Source: Candidatus Obscuribacterales bacterium (lineage in GTDB: Bacteria; Cyanobacteriota; Vampirovibrionia; Obscuribacterales; Obscuribacteraceae). From it: a DNA stretch of 64,000 nucleotides. A model generated the notes under the pieces. That model saw nothing but the letters and a program-made list of their open reading frames with translations, made no database searches and had not been told where the DNA came from. A program made the position numbers and the translations under genes. Location of the stretch: contig JAGVKG010000017.1 in NCBI GenBank assembly GCA_020050685.1, positions 36,179 through 100,178 on the forward strand, read 5' to 3'. Shown one piece after another: positions 55,359-64,000 of the stretch; position 1 is the stretch's first letter, and every line of letters starts with the position of its first letter.

Positions 55359-56246
55359 TTAGAAATTATAAATCTCTTCAGCGTGATAGCTTGAGCGGAC
55401 AAGTGGTCCGGAAAAGACGTTCTTAAAGCCCATGGCCATGCCTTCTTCCTGAAGCTGAGCAAAGATTTCCGGTCTCACCCACTCATGAACCGGAAGATGC
55501 TTTTCGGTTGGCTGCATGTACTGACCAAGGGTGACCAAGTCGCAATTAACCTTTTTAAGTTCCCTCATTACTTGGCGCACTTCGTCCAAAGTTTCGCCCA
55601 GCCCCAGCATTAAGCCGGACTTAGTTGTCAGACCGGCAGCTTTGCAGCGAGCCAAAAGTTCTAGACTGCGCGAAAACTTACCTTGGGGACGGACCGGCAA
55701 ATATAGGCGCGGCACGGTTTCAACATTGTGGTTCAAAACATCTGGTCGCGCGTCAATCACCGTTTGCAATGCGTCCCAGTTAGAACAAAAATCAGGAATC
55801 AAGACTTCCACCCGAGTCTGAGGCGATGTCTGACGTATTTGATTAATCGTCTCAGCCCAAACTCCGGCACCACCATCGGCAAGCTCATCGCGATTCACGG
55901 ATGTAATGACTGCGTATTTTAAATTCAGGCGTGCGACCGCATCGGCAACGCGGCGTGGTTCATCCAAATCAAGTTCCGTCGGTTTGCCAGTAATCACATT
56001 GCAAAATCCGCAACTGCGCGTGCAAATATTTCCAAGGATCATGAATGTGGCAGTCGAGCGAGACCAGCATTCGCCGCGGTTGGGACAAGCTGCCGATTCG
56101 CAAACCGTATTCAATTCCAATCCGGAAAGCAACTCTTTCATGCGAGCGTATGGCTTACCGGTTGGCAAGGTCACTTTCAGCCAATCCGGTTTCTTGCGGA
56201 TGCTTTCTTCCGCCGTATCGTTCATTGAGATGTCAATTGTAGCCAT
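55359..56246 (-). CDS. lipA: lipoyl synthase
   Basis: 295 residues. Radical SAM enzyme that inserts two sulfurs into protein-bound octanoate. Auxiliary cluster Cys set CESAACPNRGECW, radical SAM C-T-R-S-C-G-F-C, VITSVNRDELADGGAGVW, and the C-terminal RSSYHAEEI serine that ligates the auxiliary cluster. It is divergent from the pyruvate dehydrogenase operon, whose E2 lipoyl domain is an expected substrate. LipB/LplA is not in the window. Confidence 0.95.
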   Translation of the reverse strand: MATIDISMNDTAEESIRKKPDWLKVTLPTGKPYARMKELLSGLELNTVCESAACPNRGECWSRSTATFMILGNICTRSCGFCNVITGKPTELDLDEPRRVADAVARLNLKYAVITSVNRDELADGGAGVWAETINQIRQTSPQTRVEVLIPDFCSNWDALQTVIDARPDVLNHNVETVPRLYLPVRPQGKFSRSLELLARCKAAGLTTKSGLMLGLGETLDEVRQVMRELKKVNCDLVTLGQYMQPTEKHLPVHEWVRPEIFAQLQEEGMAMGFKNVFSGPLVRSSYHAEEIYNF

Positions 56247-56427
56247 CAGGTTTTTAGCATAAAACTTTTGGCGTCCTTCTTACAAGGCTCGTCGTATAAC
56301 AATTAAAAGTAGGATTGAAATTTCCTAATTGCTGCTTAATAAGTCCTGAGAGCTTGTATGACATACTGTTTCTTATCTTTAAGTTCGCGTTTTAGAAGTT
56401 AGTAACTAAGCCAGGTGATTCTGAAAA

Positions 56428-57567
56428 ATGCCAAGAACTATTCTCGAAGTCAAGCAAAAAATTGAGTACCTCTCCATCTTGAACGACAAGGCGGAAGTGG
56501 ATAAGGCGTTGGAGCCGAAGCTCACAAACGAGCAGCTCAAGCACATGTACACCTACATGCTCATGGCGCGTCGCGCTGACGAGCGCTTTCTCAACTTGCA
56601 ACGTCAAGGACGCATTGGTACGTTCCCGCAAACAACCGGGCACGAAGCCATTTCCATGGGCGCAAGTATGGCATTGAAAAAATCCGATTGGCATGTGCCA
56701 GCCTATCGTGAACTTGCCGGTATGTTGCATCGCGGCTGGACTTTAGTCGATCAACTTTTGCTTTGGGCCGGATATGAGCAAGGCCAAAGCCCACCAAATG
56801 GTGTCAACGATTTACCGATTTGCGTTCCGATTGCCAGCCAACTTTTGCACGCTGCCGGAATTGGCATGGCGATGAACATCAAAGGCGACAAGCATGCGGT
56901 CGTCACTTATCTTGGTGATGGTGCTACGTCGGAAGGCGATTGCCACGAAGCATTCAACTTCGCTGCCGTTTTCAAAGCACCGGTGGTTTTTGTTTGCAAC
57001 AACAATCAGTGGGCAATTTCCGTTCCGCTTTCGCGCCAAATGGGTTGCGAAACAGTTGCCCAAAAGGCAATTGCTTACGGCATGCCTGGTATCAGAGTTG
57101 ATGGCAATGATGTGTTGGCCGTTTATGCCGCCGTCCATGAAGCAGTCGAGCGGGCACGCGCAGGCGGTGGACCGACATTGGTTGAATGTCTCACTTTCCG
57201 CATTGTTGCTCACACAACAGCAGACGATCCGAAAAAATATCAGAAAGAAGAAACTCGTAAAGAATGGGCAGCCAAAGAACCACTCATTCGCTTCGCTAAA
57301 TATTTGCGCGACAAAGGTATTCTCAACGACGAAGTGCAAAAGCAAATCGACGCAGAAATTGAAACAACTATCCGCGATGCGATTGCAAAAATGGATGAAA
57401 AAATCAAAACAGACGAGTTGGCCAATCCGCTTTACACCTTTGATTATCTTTACGCCGAAATACCGCCATTCTTGCAAAAGCAAAGAGATGAGCTTGCCCA
57501 TTATCTCGGCAAAGACAAAGAGTCTTCCAGCAAGCAACCGAATCACGCACACGCAGGTTCACATTAG
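56428..57567 (+). CDS. pdhA: pyruvate dehydrogenase E1 component, alpha subunit
   Basis: 379 residues. Thiamine-diphosphate enzyme subunit: MARRADERFLNLQRQGRIGTF-type opening, GHEAISMGASMAL, the ThDP/Mg motif GDGATSEGDCHEAFNFAAVF...NNNQWAIS and the phosphorylation-loop-like RIVAHTTADDP. C-terminal ~35 residues are Lys/Ser/His-rich. Acts with PdhB to decarboxylate a 2-oxoacid. It leads the four-gene operon; branched-chain oxoacid use is possible because this alpha/beta E1 type covers both. Confidence 0.85.
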   Translation: MPRTILEVKQKIEYLSILNDKAEVDKALEPKLTNEQLKHMYTYMLMARRADERFLNLQRQGRIGTFPQTTGHEAISMGASMALKKSDWHVPAYRELAGMLHRGWTLVDQLLLWAGYEQGQSPPNGVNDLPICVPIASQLLHAAGIGMAMNIKGDKHAVVTYLGDGATSEGDCHEAFNFAAVFKAPVVFVCNNNQWAISVPLSRQMGCETVAQKAIAYGMPGIRVDGNDVLAVYAAVHEAVERARAGGGPTLVECLTFRIVAHTTADDPKKYQKEETRKEWAAKEPLIRFAKYLRDKGILNDEVQKQIDAEIETTIRDAIAKMDEKIKTDELANPLYTFDYLYAEIPPFLQKQRDELAHYLGKDKESSSKQPNHAHAGSH

Positions 57568-57607
57568 ATATTGCCAGGCTGAAACATTTTAAAAGGAGAT
57601 AGTTCAA

Positions 57608-58588
57608 ATGGCTGAAATGAATATGGCCAAAGCAATTAACAAGGCACTCTACGAAGCAATGGAGCGCGATAGTCGCGTTGTCGTTCTTGGTGAAGACGTT
57701 GGTCAAGACGAAGGTGTGTTCCGGGTTACCGAAGGCTTGTGGGCCAAGTTTGGTGACAAGCGCGTCATGGATACACCACTGGCTGAAGCCGGCATTGTCG
57801 GAACTTCTATCGGCATGGCAATTTACGGACTGCGTCCAGTTTGCGAAATTCAGTTTGCCGGTTTCGATTATTTTGCTTATCACCAATTGGAATCGCATGC
57901 AGCGCGTTTCCGCAACCGCACACGCGGCAGACTTTCCGTTCCCATGGTCATGCGTGCACCATCCGGTGGTGGCATTCGCGCACTCGAGCACCACTCGGAA
58001 TCTCGCGAAGGCACTTATGCCCATACGCCCGGACTGAAGGTAGTCATTCCATCCGGCCCGCGTAATGCCAGAGCTTTATTGCATGCCGCCATTCAAGATC
58101 CCGATCCGGTAATTTATTACGAGCCCAAAGCACTTTATCGCTTGTTCAAAGAAGAAGTTCCGGATGAGATTGAAGTCATGCCATTGGGCCAAGCGAAAGT
58201 CGTTCAAGAGGGCAAGGGTATTACCTTGATCTCTTATGGCGCTTGCATGCGGGCAACCTTGGAAGCAGCCGAAATGCTCGAGGAAGAAGATGGTGTTAAG
58301 CCAGAAATTATTGACTTGCTTTCCATCGTACCGTTGGACATGGATACTGTTTGCAAGTCAGTCCAAAAAACCGGACGCGCCGTCGTGATTAGCGAAGAGC
58401 CACGTTACTGCTCAGTAGCATCGGAAGTCTCATCGCAATTGAACGACACTGTGTTTTTATATTTGGAAGCACCGGTACGTCGCGTCACCGGATTCGATAC
58501 GCCGATTCCATTTTTCTCCAAGGAAAAATACTACATTCCGGATGCTGAACGTGTGCTTATGGCTTGCCGCGAAACATTGAGTTTCTAG
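57608..58588 (+). CDS. pdhB: pyruvate dehydrogenase E1 component, beta subunit
   Basis: 326 residues. Transketolase-fold beta subunit: LGEDVGQDEGVFRVTEGL, MDTPLAEAGIVGTSIGMA, EIQFAGFDYFAYHQLESHAAR and APSGGGIRALEHHSESRE; the C-terminal domain has VVISEEPRYCSVASE. An AAGGAGA site precedes the ATG by 8 nt. 40 nt after pdhA. Confidence 0.9.
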   Translation: MAEMNMAKAINKALYEAMERDSRVVVLGEDVGQDEGVFRVTEGLWAKFGDKRVMDTPLAEAGIVGTSIGMAIYGLRPVCEIQFAGFDYFAYHQLESHAARFRNRTRGRLSVPMVMRAPSGGGIRALEHHSESREGTYAHTPGLKVVIPSGPRNARALLHAAIQDPDPVIYYEPKALYRLFKEEVPDEIEVMPLGQAKVVQEGKGITLISYGACMRATLEAAEMLEEEDGVKPEIIDLLSIVPLDMDTVCKSVQKTGRAVVISEEPRYCSVASEVSSQLNDTVFLYLEAPVRRVTGFDTPIPFFSKEKYYIPDAERVLMACRETLSF

Positions 58589-58640
58589 AACACACGAAAA
58601 CCAAAACGAAAGTCACAATCACGAAGGGAAAACAACATTC

Positions 58641-60014
58641 ATGTCCACCGAATTTATTTTGCCAGACTTGGGTGAAGGTATTCACGAAGCGGAAATCATT
58701 TCCATTCTTGTCAAAGAAGGGGAAACGATCAAAGAAGATCAACCGCTGATGGAAGTAGAAACCGACAAAGCCATGGTGGAAATTCCATCCCCCGTGAGTG
58801 GAAAGGTGGAAAAGGTCCACGTCAAAGTTGGGCAAGTAGCTAAAGTTGGCATGGTGATGTTTACCTTTAGCGGTGCAGGTGGTGCTAGCGCAAGTGGTGC
58901 CTCGGCAGAAAAGGTAAAGGCCAAAGGCGAAGAAAAGGCGCAACCGGAAACTTCGGCTCGCACAGCTCAAGCAGCACCGGCCAAGACAGCCTCAATATCG
59001 CAACCAAGCGGCAATGGTAAGCATCCACAAAAACCATCAGACACTCCAGTGCCAGCCACACCGGCTACCCGACGTTTAGCCCGTGAGCATGGCATCGACA
59101 TCAAGCTAGTAAATGGCTCCGGCCCTGCCGGCCGCATCTTGAAAGAAGACATCGAGTCGTTTGTCAAAGGCGGTGGACGTTCGCCGATCAAATCTCCATT
59201 TGGTGCTCCGCAAAAACCATTTGGTGGCGGCAAGGATTCAGGTCCGGCTGAGCCATTTGAAATGCAAACATTTGGTGGACAGCCAGTCGACTTGCCAGAC
59301 TTCAGCAAGTACGGTGAAGTCGAGCGTATTCCCTTGCGTTCAATTCGCCGCAAGATTGCTCAGAACATGATGCAATCTTGGTCACACATTCCTCACGTCA
59401 CGCATTTCGACGAAGCTGATGTGACGCAATTAAATGAGTCAATCAAAAAATACGAAAAGCAAGTAAAAGAAGCGGGCGGTCGTTTGACGCTGACGGTAAT
59501 GATCCTGAAAGCCATTGTTTCTGGCTTGCGCCGCTACCCACAATTCAATTCTTCGCTGGATGAAAAGACTGGCGAAATTGTTCTCAAACACTATTACAAC
59601 GTAGGCATTGCCGTGGCTACCGATCGCGGACTAATCGTCCCGGTAATTCGCAATGTCGAACAAAAGAGCATCATTGAATTGGCAGTTGAACTTGGTGACA
59701 TCGCCAAGAAAACCCGCGAAGGCAAAATCGAATTGGATCGTTTGCAAGGCGGTACGTTCACCATCACTAATATTGGTGCAATTGGTGGCGTCGGCATGGT
59801 GCCAATGGTCAACTTCCCGGAAGCAGCAATTTTGGGAATGGCCAAAGCCACACCAAAACCGGTTGTGCGTGATGGCGTAATTCAAATCCGTACGATAATG
59901 CCGGTAGCACTATCATTCGATCACCGCATTGCCGACGGGGCTGAAGCTGCATACTTCGTGCGCCACGTAGCAGATTGTCTAGAATATCCAATGCAATTAC
60001 TCCTGGAGGGTTAA
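58641..60014 (+). CDS. pdhC: dihydrolipoamide acyltransferase E2 component
   Basis: 457 residues. One lipoyl domain (lipoyl Lys in VETDKAMVEI, about residue 43), an Ala/Pro/Lys-rich linker, a peripheral-subunit-binding domain (ATPATRRLAREHGIDIKLVNG), a second Gly/Pro-rich linker and the catalytic core with active His in LSFDHRIADGAEA. Transfers the acyl group to CoA. The single lipoyl domain is typical of many bacterial oxoacid complexes. Confidence 0.9.
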   Translation: MSTEFILPDLGEGIHEAEIISILVKEGETIKEDQPLMEVETDKAMVEIPSPVSGKVEKVHVKVGQVAKVGMVMFTFSGAGGASASGASAEKVKAKGEEKAQPETSARTAQAAPAKTASISQPSGNGKHPQKPSDTPVPATPATRRLAREHGIDIKLVNGSGPAGRILKEDIESFVKGGGRSPIKSPFGAPQKPFGGGKDSGPAEPFEMQTFGGQPVDLPDFSKYGEVERIPLRSIRRKIAQNMMQSWSHIPHVTHFDEADVTQLNESIKKYEKQVKEAGGRLTLTVMILKAIVSGLRRYPQFNSSLDEKTGEIVLKHYYNVGIAVATDRGLIVPVIRNVEQKSIIELAVELGDIAKKTREGKIELDRLQGGTFTITNIGAIGGVGMVPMVNFPEAAILGMAKATPKPVVRDGVIQIRTIMPVALSFDHRIADGAEAAYFVRHVADCLEYPMQLLLEG

Positions 60015-60018
60015 GCCA

Positions 60019-61461
60019 ATGGTCATGGGAGAAATGACACAAGATGTGGATCTAGTTGTAATTGGTGCCGGACCAGGCGGTTACACAGCCGCATTGCGTG
60101 CCCAAGAATTAGGCATAAAAACTGCGCTCGTCGAGTCAATGCCAAAGCCAGGTGGTGTCTGTTTGCATTGTGGTTGCATTCCATCTAAAGCACTTTTGCA
60201 CGCAGCCGAAGTAATTGAATCAGCTAAGCATGCATCGAGTTTTGGTATTGAGTTTGCCAAACCAAAAATCAACGTTGATCAATTGCGCACTTGGAAGCAA
60301 CAAGTAACTGACAAACTGGCTCAAGGCATTGCCGGCATGTGCAAAGCGGCTGGCGTTGAAATGATCCAAGGCATTGCCCATTTTGAAGACTCACGCAATA
60401 TTCGCGTCAAAAATCCTGAAACAGAACAATCAATCAGAATCAAATTCAAGCATGCAATTCTGGCCACCGGATCACGGCCAATTAAATTGAGAGGACTTGA
60501 TCTGGATTCTCCACGCATTCTTGATTCAACTTCTGCTCTTAACATTCAAGACATTCCCAAAACACTTTTGGTCATTGGTGGCGGTTACATCGGTCTGGAA
60601 ATGGGCACAGTTTATGCTGCGCTAGGCAGCACTGTTACCTGCGTGGAAATGACTGACGGACTTTTGCCCGGCGTTGATCGCGACTTGGTTAAACCTTTGC
60701 ATCAACACTTGCAAGCAGTGCTTTCTGCCATTTACCTCAATGCCAAAGTCACAGGATTAAAAGAAGAAAAAGACGGAATTGCCGTCACTTTTGAAGGGAA
60801 AGATGCACCTCAATCGGCAAAATTTGAAAAGGTTTTGATCGCTGTAGGCAGAAGACCAAACTCAGATAATCTTGGTTTGGAAAACACCCAAGTAGAAATT
60901 GACAAGCAAGGCTTTGTTGTGATTGACGACAAATGTCAAACAGCCGACAAGCGCATTCTAGCTATCGGAGATGTTTCCGGCCAACCAATGCTAGCTCACC
61001 GCGCCATGCGTCAAGGTCATGTTGCTGCTGAAGTTCTCGCCGGTAGACCATCTTGCTTTGACAATCGCGCCATTCCAGCGATTGTCTTTACCGAGCCGGA
61101 AGTTGCCTGGTGTGGTATCACGGAAAATGAAGCGAAGGACAAGGGCATTGAAGTTGGCGTGGCCAAATTCCCTTGGTCAGCATCCGGCCGCGCCCAAACA
61201 CTGGCTGAACCAACTGGTCAAACCAAAATTATTTTTGATCCCAAAAGCCAATTGGTTTTAGGGGTCGGCATGGTTGGTCCAAGAGCCGGTGAATTAATTA
61301 CGGAAGCAGTGCTGGCTATTGAAATGGGAGCGGTGTTGGAAGACTTAGTCGTGGCCATCCATCCACATCCAACGCTGTCCGAAACAATAAACGAAGCTGC
61401 CATGGTTGCCGTCAAGCGCATTGAGCGTCAATCTAAAAAAGAAACTGCACCAGTCAAGTAA
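60019..61461 (+). CDS. lpd: dihydrolipoyl dehydrogenase (E3)
   Basis: 480 residues. Class I flavin disulfide reductase: FAD motif VVIGAGPGGYTAALRAQELG, redox disulfide CLHCGCIPSK, NAD motif VIGGGYIGLEMGTVYAALG, central AIGDVSGQPMLAHRAMRQG and the C-terminal catalytic HPHPTLSE. An additional Cys lies inside the redox motif (CLHCGC where CLNVGC is common). Re-oxidises the lipoyl groups of E2. Starts 4 nt after pdhC; its stop is 10 bp from the convergent tolC gene. Confidence 0.95.
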   Translation: MVMGEMTQDVDLVVIGAGPGGYTAALRAQELGIKTALVESMPKPGGVCLHCGCIPSKALLHAAEVIESAKHASSFGIEFAKPKINVDQLRTWKQQVTDKLAQGIAGMCKAAGVEMIQGIAHFEDSRNIRVKNPETEQSIRIKFKHAILATGSRPIKLRGLDLDSPRILDSTSALNIQDIPKTLLVIGGGYIGLEMGTVYAALGSTVTCVEMTDGLLPGVDRDLVKPLHQHLQAVLSAIYLNAKVTGLKEEKDGIAVTFEGKDAPQSAKFEKVLIAVGRRPNSDNLGLENTQVEIDKQGFVVIDDKCQTADKRILAIGDVSGQPMLAHRAMRQGHVAAEVLAGRPSCFDNRAIPAIVFTEPEVAWCGITENEAKDKGIEVGVAKFPWSASGRAQTLAEPTGQTKIIFDPKSQLVLGVGMVGPRAGELITEAVLAIEMGAVLEDLVVAIHPHPTLSETINEAAMVAVKRIERQSKKETAPVK

Positions 61462-61471
61462 TTGCTGGCTT

Positions 61472-62926
61472 TTAGAAATCCAATTTCTTACCGATAGCTG
61501 TTTCTAAATCAGCCCAAGCATTTTGATAGGTAACTACTGAATCAAAATAATTGGAAAACGTCTGTTGAAATTGTTGTTGAGCCACAAGCGCATTGCCCAA
61601 ATCGGACTTGCCTCTTTCATAACTATCTTGAGCCTTGCGCACAACACTGAGCGCCAGCGGAATCAAGTTTTGTTTGTAGCGCGCCAAATTAACCCTGGCT
61701 GCCGCTAGTACTGAATAAGCAGCCCGAACATCGGCCTCAACCCGCGTTGCCATGGCTTGTGCCTGCAACTGAGCTTGATTGCGACTGGCCTTTGCCGCAG
61801 CAATTTCACCTTGATGACGATAAAAGATTGGTATATCCATGTTGACGTTTAAATAAGCGCCTTCTTGTTGCGGCAGTCCCGTCGATTTATTGTAAGTACT
61901 GAACACCCAGCCAGAGCCAATGAGAATGTCCGGAATGGCTTGCACCTTGGCTAACTTCACGGCATTTTGAGCGGTGACCACGCTTTGTTTTGCTGCCTTC
62001 AAATCGGGGCGCTGCTCAAACGCTTGTGCCAAGAGTTCCTCCAAGGATGGAAGCGGTTCATGTGGTGGTGGTACAAGTTCGGTTCGCTGCAAAGAAAGTT
62101 TGAACAAGCCATTGTCTTCCACGTCCAGATCTTGCTCCGGCTTAAAACCAAGCAAATAATCAAGTTCGATGGAGGCCTGCCTTAGCCGCGAAAAGGCAGA
62201 ATTGCGCAAAGTGTCAAACTGATCAACGGCAAGCCTGGCCTGCAACTTTTCTAGTTCCTCAACGTGCCCTTCCTGAAAACGTTTTTCGGCAATGCGAGCC
62301 AAACGTTCAACTAAGGTACGTTGGTTTTCGACAAGCTCAATATTTGCTTCTGCTGCAGCTAATTCCGCATACCCCTTACGTACAGCAGAACGTACATCGT
62401 ATCTCAAATCGGCAAGTTGATATTCAGCCAATGTGTAATTAGAGCGAGCGTAGCGCAAACGAGCCCGGCGCTTGCCGCCCGTTTCAAATAGTTGGTTACC
62501 GCCAATTTGTTGAGTATTGCCTGATACTGCACCAACAAACGGTGGGCCAAAACCATACTGCATGGCAAATTGCGGATTGGGTCTCGCACCAGCGGTTTTA
62601 ATTTGCGCTTGGGCTAAATCAATATTTTTCAAAGCCGCCACAACGCTGGGGTTTTTGTTGAATGAAACATCAAATGCCTGCGAGAGGCTAATCGGGAAGC
62701 GATTGACTGGATGATTTGGGCGATCGGATGTTCCTGGCGTCAATTCATTGAGCGACCAGTCCAGCATGTCATTGGTAATTGGTTCTTCTGCCAATGCACT
62801 TTGCGTCAAGAAGCAAGCGCAGGTAAGCGAAAGTATCAGACTAGCTTTCCGAAATCCAAATTGCACCAAATGCGATACCACTATGTCCTTACTTCTCGCA
62901 GGTTGCGTTTTGTTTTGCTCTGACAT
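61472..62926 (-). CDS. TolC-family outer-membrane efflux channel
   Basis: 484 residues. After a basic N-terminus and signal peptide (ASLILSLTCACFLTQSALA), two outer-membrane efflux protein repeats with long coiled-coil helices (RPNPQFAMQYGFGPPFV opening the first, QRPDLKAAKQSVVTAQNAVKLAK opening the second, PIFYRHQGEIAAAKASRNQAQ). Forms the outer channel of a tripartite pump or type I exporter. No inner-membrane partner is adjacent. Presence of this protein indicates a diderm envelope. Confidence 0.9.
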   Translation of the reverse strand: MSEQNKTQPARSKDIVVSHLVQFGFRKASLILSLTCACFLTQSALAEEPITNDMLDWSLNELTPGTSDRPNHPVNRFPISLSQAFDVSFNKNPSVVAALKNIDLAQAQIKTAGARPNPQFAMQYGFGPPFVGAVSGNTQQIGGNQLFETGGKRRARLRYARSNYTLAEYQLADLRYDVRSAVRKGYAELAAAEANIELVENQRTLVERLARIAEKRFQEGHVEELEKLQARLAVDQFDTLRNSAFSRLRQASIELDYLLGFKPEQDLDVEDNGLFKLSLQRTELVPPPHEPLPSLEELLAQAFEQRPDLKAAKQSVVTAQNAVKLAKVQAIPDILIGSGWVFSTYNKSTGLPQQEGAYLNVNMDIPIFYRHQGEIAAAKASRNQAQLQAQAMATRVEADVRAAYSVLAAARVNLARYKQNLIPLALSVVRKAQDSYERGKSDLGNALVAQQQFQQTFSNYFDSVVTYQNAWADLETAIGKKLDF

Positions 62927-63216
62927 TTTTTTGTGGTAACTTGGGCGCTGGTAGTCGTAAGCATACTCCAGACAACTTTAATTGTCGATCGCGGGCTATA
63001 TATAGTAGTACCGGATATATATCTACCTCTTTCGAGTGACCTTCGCTATGAACCAATCAAGCGAACGGGAAATAGAGCTTCTGGTCATTTCCCTGGCCAC
63101 TTAGGACACAAGCCCTAGCAGGCTCAGACACGGCGCCAATAACCCAAACGGGTGGGTTTGACTTAATCTTGTCGTGGGCATAGAAATCTTGTGCGTCTCT
63201 CTCTGAGGGAGTCCAG
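62927..63216. other. intergenic region with several small hairpins
   Basis: 290 bp between the divergent TolC-type gene and the gene at 63217. No convincing coding frame. It holds two similar TATATATA-type tracts (62998-63003 and 63015-63021), a GGAAAT/ATTTCC hairpin near 63069-63095 and an AACCC/GGGTT hairpin near 63138-63158. These may be promoters and leader structures; none matches an RNA family I recognise. Confidence 0.35.
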
Positions 63217-63888
63217 ATGAGCCAGTTGCCCGACAACTTACCACCCTCGTCGCTGGCTAGCTTTGTCAACGAGGAACCGGGAATTGAAAAAAACTATGAT
63301 GCAAGCGAAATCTATCTTTATCACGGCACAACCTGCCTTAACCGTTTTGAAATCCATTTGGACGGCCAGATTAAACCTGGTCGCTCGGGTCTCATCTTTC
63401 TTTGCACCAGGGCAAAAGACGCCCATGCGTATGCACATGTCGCCAGTTTACGTGACAAAAAACCGCCCATACAAAACTCGCTCGTCCAAGAACCAGTAAT
63501 CATTAAAATTAAGGTTGATCGGGCTTTGTGGCAAACAGTTGATTATATCCAGAAGATTAATCAAGTTAGCCCGGGCTTCACGCCGGCATATACCGTTGCC
63601 TTTGCTGAACCGATAAAAATAGAGTCGATATTCGACATTCTTTATTGCAACCATGCCTGCCAATTAATTGCCGCAGAGCAGGGAGTGCGCAGTTTTGACG
63701 ACGGCAAATTGCTCGCCGGCATTCGCCGCTTGCGCGCAGATGACATGCAACAAAGCAATACCGTACAAGCTATGCGCAAAGTAATTTCTGCCAAGCAAGC
63801 TGTGTACGAAAAAATATCCGGCGTACAATCTATCGAACTCACGCACGACGACGAGCTACGCCGGCTGCGTTCACAACAATGGCATTAG
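63217..63888 (+). CDS. hypothetical protein, possible ADP-ribosyltransferase fold
   Basis: 223 residues. Residues ~30-130 carry an LYHGTT motif followed ~30 residues later by IFLCTRAKDAHAYAHVA and strands PVIIKIKVDRALW, an order reminiscent of the ART/RNA-phosphotransferase fold (H-G-T, then a Tyr/Ser-bearing strand-helix). The C-terminal ~70 residues are helical. Similarity is weak and the catalytic Glu cannot be placed, so toxin or modification activity is a guess. GAGGGAG lies near 7 nt before the ATG. Confidence 0.5.
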   Translation: MSQLPDNLPPSSLASFVNEEPGIEKNYDASEIYLYHGTTCLNRFEIHLDGQIKPGRSGLIFLCTRAKDAHAYAHVASLRDKKPPIQNSLVQEPVIIKIKVDRALWQTVDYIQKINQVSPGFTPAYTVAFAEPIKIESIFDILYCNHACQLIAAEQGVRSFDDGKLLAGIRRLRADDMQQSNTVQAMRKVISAKQAVYEKISGVQSIELTHDDELRRLRSQQWH

Positions 63889-63921
63889 AACCAGTATTAG
63901 TCTAATAAGCCAGATGCTAAA

Positions 63922-64000
63922 TCAATGGTGCAGCTTTTGCTCGCAGACTTCGATTTGTTTTTTTGCATGCTCAGAAAGTGCATTCAGCCCATAGTCCATC
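63922..64000 (-). CDS. 3' end of a gene cut by the window edge
   Basis: A minus-strand frame is open from the window edge to a TGA ending at 63922 and would encode a polar helical C-terminus (DYGLNALSEHAKKQIEVC then EQKLHH). The other two minus frames are closed. It could begin at the ATG at 63999 or beyond the edge. Family unknown. Confidence 0.35.
   Translation of the reverse strand, partial: MDYGLNALSEHAKKQIEVCEQKLHH

Noticed and set aside
56812..57552. 246-codon open frame on the minus strand
   Set aside because: Antisense to pdhA, Cys/Phe-rich translation of no family; a mirror of strong codon bias in the real gene.

Overview
The window looks like chromosomal DNA of a free-living, Gram-negative-type chemoheterotroph of medium GC. 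It has a TolC-type outer-membrane channel, many Sec signal peptides, a 2-oxoacid (pyruvate) dehydrogenase operon, aromatic/acyl-CoA catabolism genes and reductive pyrimidine catabolism genes. No rRNA or other marker gene is present. The mix (phenylacetate-type genes, TPR secretory proteins, tandem MshEN-like domains, frequent TTG starts) would fit a non-photosynthetic relative of Cyanobacteria such as Obscuribacterales, but that placement is only a guess.

Layout. 0.1-6.5 kb: a 2125-residue secreted protein of alternating LamG-like and chitobiase-C-like domains. 6.8-10.3 kb: a VanW protein, a polytopic membrane protein and two secreted unknowns. 10.3-17.5 kb: a phenylacetate-like cluster (PaaA-like diiron oxygenase, PaaK-type CoA ligase, FlK-like thioesterase, EthD protein, three crotonases including PaaG), interrupted by an antisense tandem-MshEN gene. 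17.5-22.1 kb: thiolase-ligA-small membrane protein-TPR operon. 22.3-25.9 kb: RDD protein, a Rossmann/SCP2-like protein and two antitoxin-like HTH genes. 25.9-28.3 kb: riboflavin operon ribE-ribBA-ribH. 28.5-32.0 kb: two small membrane-anchored proteins, pyrD and an MFS transporter. 32.0-36.0 kb: a candidate structured leader or ncRNA, a HI0933-type flavoprotein, a candidate selenoprotein of the ArsC-like family, a SpoU methyltransferase, a TPR protein and an SRPBCC protein. 36.0-41.1 kb: reductive pyrimidine catabolism operon (aminotransferase, beta-ureidopropionase-like, PreT, PreA). 41.4-44.8 kb: MBOAT/SGNH polysaccharide acylation pair and a DUF6506-like protein. 45.0-48.1 kb: HipAB-like toxin-antitoxin with an extended HipA, divergent from an HTH-YfbU fusion. 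48.1-55.2 kb: GT-C glycosyltransferase, tRNA-Lys, secreted unknowns, proline dehydrogenase and a leucine-rich-repeat-variant protein. 55.3-61.5 kb: lipA divergent from pdhA-pdhB-pdhC-lpd. 61.5-64.0 kb: TolC-family protein, a possible ADP-ribosyltransferase-fold protein and the end of a further gene.

The most striking observation is at 33530-33877 (minus strand). A thioredoxin-fold ArsC-like gene has an in-frame UGA exactly where the first Cys of its CxxC motif belongs. A good Shine-Dalgarno precedes the upstream ATG, and an 8-bp hairpin with a G-first loop lies 23 nt after the UGA, as expected for a bacterial SECIS. Other points of interest are a family of structured GC-rich repeats abutting stop codons, long perfect palindromes with 2-nt centres, an orphan PaaA-like oxygenase, a crotonase fused to a zinc ribbon, and a class-2 dihydroorotate dehydrogenase with Cys at the usual Ser base position.
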